A DNA stretch of 64,000 nt from Rhynchospora pubera (taxonomy: Eukaryota > Streptophyta > Magnoliopsida > Poales > Cyperaceae). The notes under the pieces were generated by a model, which saw nothing but the letters and a program-made list of their open reading frames with translations, was not told where the DNA came from and ran no database searches. The position numbers and the translations under genes are program-made. The stretch spans positions 133,077,657 to 133,141,656 of the forward strand of contig CM051459.1 of assembly GCA_028095005.1 (NCBI GenBank). Reading direction: 5' to 3'. Of this stretch, positions 57,436-64,000 are shown one piece after another; position 1 is the first letter of the stretch, and every line of letters begins with the position of its first letter.

Positions 57436-58429
57436 AGAGATTGAGATACATACATTTTGTTTTGAATTTTTGTACGATGAAGACATGAAGTGAAGGGAAA
57501 GGGGATGGCTGGATTTTGTAAATAGAATTTGATGATGGCTTCTTCTTAAATTTTGAAGGAAGATCGGCATTCAGAAATGACACAGAAATTGACAAATTTC
57601 TATACTTACAAAGTTAAAATTTTAGTTCAAACTGAAATTCACAAAAATTTCTAACTCATTAAGTTGCCTAATTTAATTAAGTACTTTAATTTATAATTGA
57701 ACTGACTTGTGTGTGGTCTTATTATTTTTGTACAGTTGCGTTTTATTTGCTTTCGTCTTCTCAGTTCATGGGGGTTCGTTTTTCTTTTTGAGGTAATTCG
57801 TGTATATTATTTGTTTATTATTGTTTCTCATTATTTTTGTGAGTTGCCTTTGAAATGCAGGTTGCGTGGCGTTTGAGGAAAGGACGTCAGGAGTCAGGAC
57901 AGCTTGGATTGAACTATTTTATTAATTTTGAACAATTGAAAGTTGCATTTTTAATATGAATTTTTTAGAGGAAAAAGAAAATTTGAATGACATGGAAGAC
58001 CACACGAGTTGAACAAGTATCAAAATATAAATCAGGATAAGATGAGAATTTGGAAGGAAGAAAACAGAGGCTGATATTGCAAAGGGATGATGCTCTGGAA
58101 TCTGAGAATTTTGAGCCATTGAATTTTAATATGCTTGCATAAATGGTCAGATGGACTTTGAATTTGGACTTCAAAATTAAATATATAAATAATAAAATAA
58201 AATAAAATAAAGGCAATATGCAGTTTAGTTGCTTTGTCACGGAAAAGAAGGTAAAGTGGGTCCCACGAAAAAAAAGCGGTTCCGTTCTCGAAGACTGGAA
58301 TGGAACATAATGGATTCGGGCATTAAATGCAAGGCCTCTGTCCGATCTGGAAACGTTTACTACTCCGTTTCGGCCCTGACTGAAACTGGTCTCAAATAGA
58401 TTCAAGTTTGGGCCCAAATATCAGTCGAA
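57436..58429. other. Intergenic, no gene seen
   Basis: 3' flank of the serine-rich-protein-like gene. Minus-strand frames here lack recognisable content. Confidence 0.35.
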
Positions 58430-58708
58430 ACGGAATGATAATTAAGTTGCATTTTCAAAAACAGAACGGAAACAGAACGGGTTATTCTGCACGTTAGTGT
58501 TCTGTTTTACCTAAAAATAACTGAAATCAGTAAAAAAAAATAGGCTAAACTCAGTGAAAAATGAAGAATGGAACAACTAACGAAATAGAAAACTGTTCCA
58601 TTTTATAAAACGGAACGAAAACGAAATGATTTCTTGTTACGTTACAAAAAACGGAACGAAAATAGAACATTCATGTTCCGCTTTTGTTTCGCATGTTTGA
58701 CACCCCTG
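58430..58708. mobile_element. Partial hAT-type MITE of the GGAACGGAA family
   Basis: Right end ..GTTTGACACCCCTG matches the copies at 56015 and 56651, as do the internal GGAACG.AA words and the block ACTGAAATCAGT..AAATAGGCT. The left terminus and duplication are missing. Confidence 0.6.
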
Positions 58709-59010
58709 CCGACAACTCACCGACCATGTGAAGATCGATCCGGTTGTTCCACGTGGCTGTGATCGAAACCAGCCAAGGAACATTGGATTGGAACTTGGAA
58801 GTGGGAATGTCGATGAGAAGAGAAGCTTCTATAGATTATATTTGCCTAAGTAATATTTCAAATTGAACCGCCTTAGTAATATTCCACACCTTTGACAAAG
58901 ATATCATTAAGGGAACTTTGTTAAGATGTCTTCAGCTTTTCCAAATTCCAACCCTACTCGTCCCAAAACCGACCAATAAGATCTAATAATTTCTTTTTTA
59001 GTGTTATACT

Positions 59011-59135
59011 GGCTCCGTTTGGATAAGGTGTGGAAAAAAGTATTGAAAAGTATGTAACTTTATGAAGAGTTTGAATTGTTTATAATAAATTTATTCACTT
59101 TTTCTCTTCTTCTCAAATAGAATCCAAACGGAACC
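59011..59135. mobile_element. Tourist-like MITE, copy 5 (TSD ACT)
   Basis: Termini GGCTCCGTTTGGAT and ATCCAAACGGAACC. A 3-bp duplication ACT flanks it (59008-59010 and 59136-59138). Same core as copies 1 and 4. Confidence 0.75.
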
Positions 59136-59138
59136 ACT

Positions 59139-60800
59139 TATATTAATTCCAGCTGATTTTCAAAATTCTTGAAATTTCAGAAGACTTCATTTTTATTGTA
59201 TAGCGAATGTAATTAAGTCACATGAACGAAACCATCCGTGGATATGACAAAATATAAAAATCTATAAAATAAAAAAAAAAAATATTGAAAGCGGGAACTC
59301 CAAGTACTTTCTTCTAAGATGCTATTTGTTTTCTATAAAGGCAATTTTTAAATGCTTGGCTCAATCTTCAATAAGCAAACTCCTATAAATTTGTGAACGA
59401 TCAGTACATTGTGTGGTTTGATTGAATTGTACAAAATAATGGTTCAAATATTAGTATTATATCATATTCTTCCGAACATTGGAGAAAATAGACTTGCATG
59501 TTTGATGAAAAGCAGTGTCATTTCATATCCTCTCTTCAGACTTGCTGGATGAAGGAGCGGAACCAGGATTGAGGTATGGGATAGAATTAGTTAAAATTAA
59601 TTAAATTTTAGTAATTTAGATCTTCAATACGGAGTAGGCCCAAATTTTCAAAGCACATGATAAACATTTTTCTGCCATAATTTATGTTAAAATGTTTAAT
59701 CATGGGTTGGCCATAGAGCAGGCCAGGCCAATGCCTTGCCCTGCCTGGATTCACCGCTGACCAGATACTGTCTTGACAAAACAATAATTGTGGTTGGAGA
59801 TTAAGAACATGACATTGATGACAAGAGTTTGTGTTTGTGGATGCACCGAAGGATTGCTCCTCACAGTAGTCTTGGTTAAGATATGAGGTTTTTATAGGTG
59901 GTTTCCTTCTGAAATTGTGGAAGTTTTATGAATTTGAAAGAATTCATCATACTATTCGGATTAATCATGTAAGGCATTGGTCAATTTTGGTCTCCTCCAA
60001 TATCTTAGTTATGAAATTTAAGTGATTTCCAAAACCATGGATGTTCATATGGTCATGTAGTTACATACACAGCCATATCTTTTTAGATTCTTATTACTAT
60101 ATAGTCTGTATAAGGGACCAATTTATATTATTTCTTTACTCATATGCAAATGTTTGAGACGCAATATTGTTTGAATAATAGCATTTGTGTGAGGTGCAAG
60201 CTGAAATTTCATCCAAATGGCCTGTGAGAAGGTTTCACTATATCTATGTGATTTTCCTAATTTGGTTGCAGCGCACTATTTGAATTTGCTCAGCTTAATT
60301 AACAAAAAAGAAACAAATCACATTTGAATTTGCAACTTCCTTTAGTAAGGCATGAGGAAAATGCTCCAGAGTCTCAACTGAAACAAGAGAAATTTCAGTT
60401 GCTATGTATAACACGTCCAATGGAGATCGCTCAAAACCACATTTCAACTCAAGTGAAGTGTCCAGGGCTTTCATAAAAAAAAAAGTGTCCAGGGCAGGAA
60501 GAAAAAAGGGATATCACTATAGTGTAAATGTTATATAAATTGAACTACTAGGAAAAGTATATTATCTTCCGTAAATGATATTTTTCTTGATTTGCTTCTA
60601 CATCCACCGTCAATAAAGGAAACGTTGAATTTGATTACTAAAAATCAACGCTACAGTAGTATTAAAACTAAAGTATCAGGTTTACGGCCCAAGAGCCCAT
60701 TACCATTATAAAGTTGAATTACCGAAATTTTAAAAAATAATATTAAAATAATATAATCCAATAAAATTAATATCAATTTAATCAGTTTAATATAAATAGT
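59139..60800. other. Intergenic, no gene seen
   Basis: AT-rich. GTGTCCAGGGC occurs twice near 60459 and 60484, about 25 bp apart. No gene recognised. Confidence 0.35.
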
Positions 60801-60805
60801 ATCGT

Positions 60806-60890
60806 AAGATCGGAATCCTGGATTCCGAACGTTAGATCGGATTCCTGGATTCCGATCTAACGTTAGATCGGATTCTGGGATTCCGAACAA
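60806..60890. repeat. Small GATCGGATTCC inverted/direct repeat cluster
   Basis: Three copies of GATCGGA(A)TTC..GGATTCCGA, two separated by the palindrome-like CTAACGTTAG. Each unit can pair with itself and with its neighbour. Confidence 0.7.
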
Positions 60891-61439
60891 TGCTGTAACT
60901 GCTCAATTTTATCTTTTTCATGATTTTCTTGTAATTCTATTATAAAAATTAATTAAATATATGAAATTTTAATATTAAATTAATATATTATGAAATTTTA
61001 GTAATATATTTTGAAGATAAGATATTAAATTAATATATTTTATTTTACTTCTATTATAAACATTAATTAAATATATAAAATTTTAATATTAAATTAATAT
61101 ATTATAAAATTTTTGTCGTTTGTTTAGAACCGAATTTTTGATATTTTGAAGAATGTTAGTATAATATAATTCTATATTATGAATAATATTTTAATATTTA
61201 AAGTTTTGATATTAATTTGATATGGATGGTTTTATTTTTAATATTAAAAATTTTCAATTATGTTAAATGTTGTACATAATAAGTACATAATACTTTATGT
61301 AATAATTTATTTATGGCAATAATTATAATATAAATTTATAATTAAATATTAGATTTATTTCATTTATTTCATAATATAAAAATACAGGAATTATAAGTGT
61401 CATCATCGGCAAATATACCATCCCAGCCTTCGGTAAATA

Positions 61440-61580
61440 CAAAGTGAACATATACCGTAAATAAGCTGAACATACAGTCGATCTAAGTGAACACTTACTA
61501 ACTTATTTTTATAGAACTTATTTGTTTGTATGTGTTCACTTAGATCGTTTATATGTTCACTTTGTTTTATGTATATGTTC
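61440..61580. repeat. Inverted repeat around GATCTAAGTGAACAC
   Basis: GATCTAAGTGAACAC at about 61479 is matched by its exact reverse complement at about 61538, with further TGAACAT / ATGTTCA words outside. A hairpin about 130 bp long is possible. Confidence 0.7.
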
Positions 61581-61771
61581 ACCATTAGAAGAAGAATTGA
61601 ATTTTGTAACCATAATATAGATTAGCACACTAAAATAAAAGAAAGGGAAAAATACATGAAAATCATAATATAATTTAGCACACTAAAATAATATAAAAGG
61701 AAAAATGTACATAAAAAACCATAATATAAATGAATACACCAGGGTACTTAAAAACAAAGTAATAAATAAAC

Positions 61772-62749
61772 TTAGAGATCTTGATCATCTACATGTTGCA
61801 GAATTTCCTCACACCAGGGTTGATCTTGTTTCGCATTCATTTCTTGTTGATTACTGGCACCATGGTTGTCGGAGAATTGAGCGGCATCGTTCCAGAAAGC
61901 GGCATAAGGTTGTTGTTCATTACTGGCACCGTGGTTTTCAGCGAGTTGAGCTGCTTCGTTCCAAAAAGCCTCATCATTTTCTTGTTGATTATTCGCAGCC
62001 GGGTTGTCTGCGAATTGAGCGGCTTCGTTCCAGAAAGCTGCCTCGGCTTCTTGTTGCTCAATCTCAGCCATTCTAACTACTGCAATTTTGCGTTGTTCAT
62101 CTCTCTTCTTGATCTTGATTAGGCTCTCCTTAATTTTTTTTCCAATTTTTTCTTGTTGCAACCTCTGGCTCTCTTCGGCGGCCTTTTCTTCCATTCTTCT
62201 CCTTTCGAACCATTGTTCTTTCACTCTGAATCTCTTTACAATTTCATCCCTCTCTTCTTGTTTTTTGTGTTCATCGTAGCGGTCACGCAAAATGGTATCT
62301 TTGAAATTGAAAACTTGACCACACTTTGTACAACTCACTGTGTGGTCTCCACGAAAATCGTATATGCTTTCGTAAACAATCATGGGTGTAGGATCTGGTT
62401 TCCACGGTTAGAGTTCCGGCATGGGTTCAGGTTCTGTGTAGTACTTTTTATAGAGTTCAGAGTTGCTCGACTCAGGTTTAGTAAGGTAATGTCGCAATCT
62501 CTCCCTGCGGTCTCTTTCTGGGCCACCATGAATGTGCCACTGATAGTGGGTGTATAATGGCCACTCGCCACCATATTGCGAATGGATATTGTAGTCGAAT
62601 TTGCGGTAACATTTATTACATATCGCATGATAATCTCCTTTTTCGATCTCATTTGGATTGGCAGGGGAATGTGTGTAATTTGGCAAGTACTCATGTCGAG
62701 TAGATGGCCATTCCCGCACTTCACTGTTGGAGGTATTTCCTTTCTCCAT
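61772..62749 (-). pseudogene. Paralogue of the zinc-knuckle/FWNEAAQF gene with one in-frame TAA
   Basis: The reading frame starts at ATG 62749, stops at TAA 62408-62410 and resumes in the same frame to 61772. Apart from that codon the whole length aligns with the 316-residue gene at 1154-2104. The first part has the CNKC..HYQWHIHGG module and KKYYTEPEPMPEL just before the stop. The second has CTKCGQVFNFKDTILRD, a Lys/Glu/Arg-rich helical stretch, three (not two) FWNEAAQF units and the EEILQHVDDQDL tail. In module 2 the HxHxH cluster is reduced to one His. It may be a pseudogene with a single nonsense change, or the two halves may be made separately or by readthrough; the sequence cannot tell. 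Confidence 0.7.
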
Positions 62750-62807
62750 GGTAGTGAATGTTGAAGAAAGAAGGATTGAGTGGGTGTGACATATTTTTGC
62801 CGAGGAA

Positions 62808-62822
62808 GAATAATTTTATAGA
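62808..62822 (-). promoter_or_regulatory. Putative TATA box of the paralogue
   Basis: CTATAAAAT on the minus strand, about 65 nt upstream of the ATG, as in the 1.2-kb copy. Confidence 0.4.
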
Positions 62823-62869
62823 TCAGTTTAGACTTGTAATTATTTAAAATTAATAAATATAATGTGATA

Positions 62870-63180
62870 TCTTTTCAGACTTTATCAGAATACGTTTGTC
62901 ATTTTTCATAGCTTAGGTAGGCATCAGTATACTTTTTAGACTTTATCAGAATACGTTTGTCCTTTTTGCATAGCTTAGGTAGGCATCAGTATACTTTTCA
63001 GACTTTATCAGAATACGTTTGTCTTTGTTGCAGTGCTTAGGTAGGCATCAGTATACTTTTGAGCTTTTACCAGAGCACGCCTGTCCTTTTGCAGTCCTTA
63101 GGTAGGCATCAGTATACTTTTGACCTTTTATCAGAGCACGCCTGTCCTTTTGCAGTTCTTTTCCAGACTTTATCAGTTGC
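62870..63180 (-). repeat. 61-62-bp tandem repeat upstream of the paralogue
   Basis: Units start at about 62878, 62939, 63001, 63063 and 63124, with ACTTTATCAGAATACG early and TTAGGTAGGCATCAGTATAC late in each. The last is partial. A single related unit (TTTGCAGTCTTTATCAGAGC) lies near 2228-2250, at the same position upstream of the 1.2-kb gene. Confidence 0.9.
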
Positions 63181-63459
63181 ATGAATTTAATGACATTAAA
63201 AATTAATTAAATAAAATTATTTAATAATTTCACTTAATTTAATGTAATAAAATCTTATTTAGTTGTTTGAAGTAATTAATTTAATTTAATTTCATTTAGT
63301 TAATTTAATTTGATTGAGCTATTATTTTTTAACTACTTTAATTTAATTTAAAAAACAATATAAATTATTAATTTAATTTTACAATTTTAATTAAAATATA
63401 ATTATTAATTTACTTAAATTGAAAACAGTAAAAAAAAAAGAAAAAGTATTGATTTGATT
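63181..63459. other. AT-rich spacer, no gene seen
   Basis: TTTAATTTAAT-type low complexity; no feature. Confidence 0.4.
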
Positions 63460-63900
63460 GTGTGACTATCTTGGTCTTTTGTCATTTTTGTTTTGAACAA
63501 ATGGTACGTCTAAAAATTTTGAAATTTAAGTTTAGGAAAATTCGTCCGCCAATTAACAGCTTAGTATTTTTGTTAGAATTTTTCAGAGCGTATTTCATAT
63601 TTTTGTAGCGCCAAACTTTTCGAATCTAGAGCTGTTTTTTCAGTTCAAAGTGTGACTATCTAGGTCCTTTGTCATTTTTGTTTTGAACAAATGGTACGCC
63701 TAAAAATGTTGAAATTTAAGTTTAGGAAAATTCGTCCGCCAATTAACAGCTCAGTATTTTTGTTAGAACTTTTTAGAGCGTATTTCATATTTTTCTAGCG
63801 CCAAATTTTTCGAATCTAGAGCTGTTGAAAGTGTGACTATCTCGTACTTAGGTGTGATAGCGCCAAACTTCATATTTTTCAAAGCGTTTGTCGTACTTAG
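63460..63900. repeat. Tandem duplication of about 190 bp, two copies plus a third start
   Basis: Units start with GTGTGACTATCT at 63460, 63650 and 63831. The first two are about 95% identical by eye over about 180 bp. The third is truncated after about 20 bp and continues with shuffled pieces (AGCGCCAAACTT, GTCGTACTTAGGTG). Confidence 0.85.
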
Positions 63901-64000
63901 GTGTTTCGTATTCGTTGTGATTGGTCCTAATTAGTTTTTAGTTATCATAAAATACAAATAAATATAGAAGTCATAAATATAGAACTCATAAATATATAAG

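Noticed and set aside
57965..58417. 150-residue minus-strand frame
   Set aside because: No recognisable motif, T/F-rich composition and overlap with MITE edge sequence.

Overview
The window looks like nuclear DNA of a flowering plant, most likely a eudicot. The evidence is GT-AG introns in AT-rich non-coding DNA, plant-specific families (plant mobile domain, SBT2 subtilase, serine-rich 'CMCSPTTHPGSFRC' proteins), an Ale/Retrofit-type Ty1/copia element primed by initiator Met-tRNA, and many MITEs. I cannot name the species. No tRNA, rRNA, CRISPR or prokaryotic feature was seen.

Layout. At 79-666 lies the last exon of an unrecognised gene. At 1154-2104 (minus) is a small two-zinc-knuckle gene with C-terminal FWNEAAQF repeats. 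At 2290-2435 an almost perfect 60-bp-arm hairpin sits between that gene and a divergent two-exon plant mobile domain (PMD) gene (2661-6762, plus). A 5'-truncated LARP6-like gene with an in-frame stop occupies 8096-9690 (minus). From 10.6 to 17.4 kb are mobile elements, including a young intact copia element (12458-17213, identical LTRs) nested in an older MULE-like element. From 17.8 to 20.7 kb there is a probable MULE remnant. A complete 10-coding-exon SBT2-type subtilase gene runs 27813 to 22823 (minus). A complete 26-exon insulinase/M16 peptidase gene runs 47746 to 34126 (minus); its introns host a gag-only LTR retrotransposon, a hAT-type MITE and a 417-bp foldback element. A copia gag fragment lies at about 52.6-53.3 kb. 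Several hAT MITEs with perfect 8-bp target-site duplications lie at 53.6-58.7 kb, and one of them splits a serine-rich-protein-like gene. At 61772-62749 (minus) a paralogue of the 1.2-kb zinc-knuckle gene is interrupted by one TAA and followed upstream by 61-62-bp tandem repeats.

The three intact host genes (PMD, SBT2, M16) are unrelated in function and look like ordinary single genes, not a cluster. Exon boundaries were worked out by hand from splice consensus, reading phase and family similarity. For PMD, SBT2 and M16 every exon phase closes, giving predicted proteins of 1025, 818 and 968 residues. The least familiar material is the pair of zinc-knuckle/FWNEAAQF genes with related promoters 60 kb apart, the GC-rich hairpin in the divergent promoter, and a group of MULE-like elements that share internal AACAGTT-core tandem repeats.
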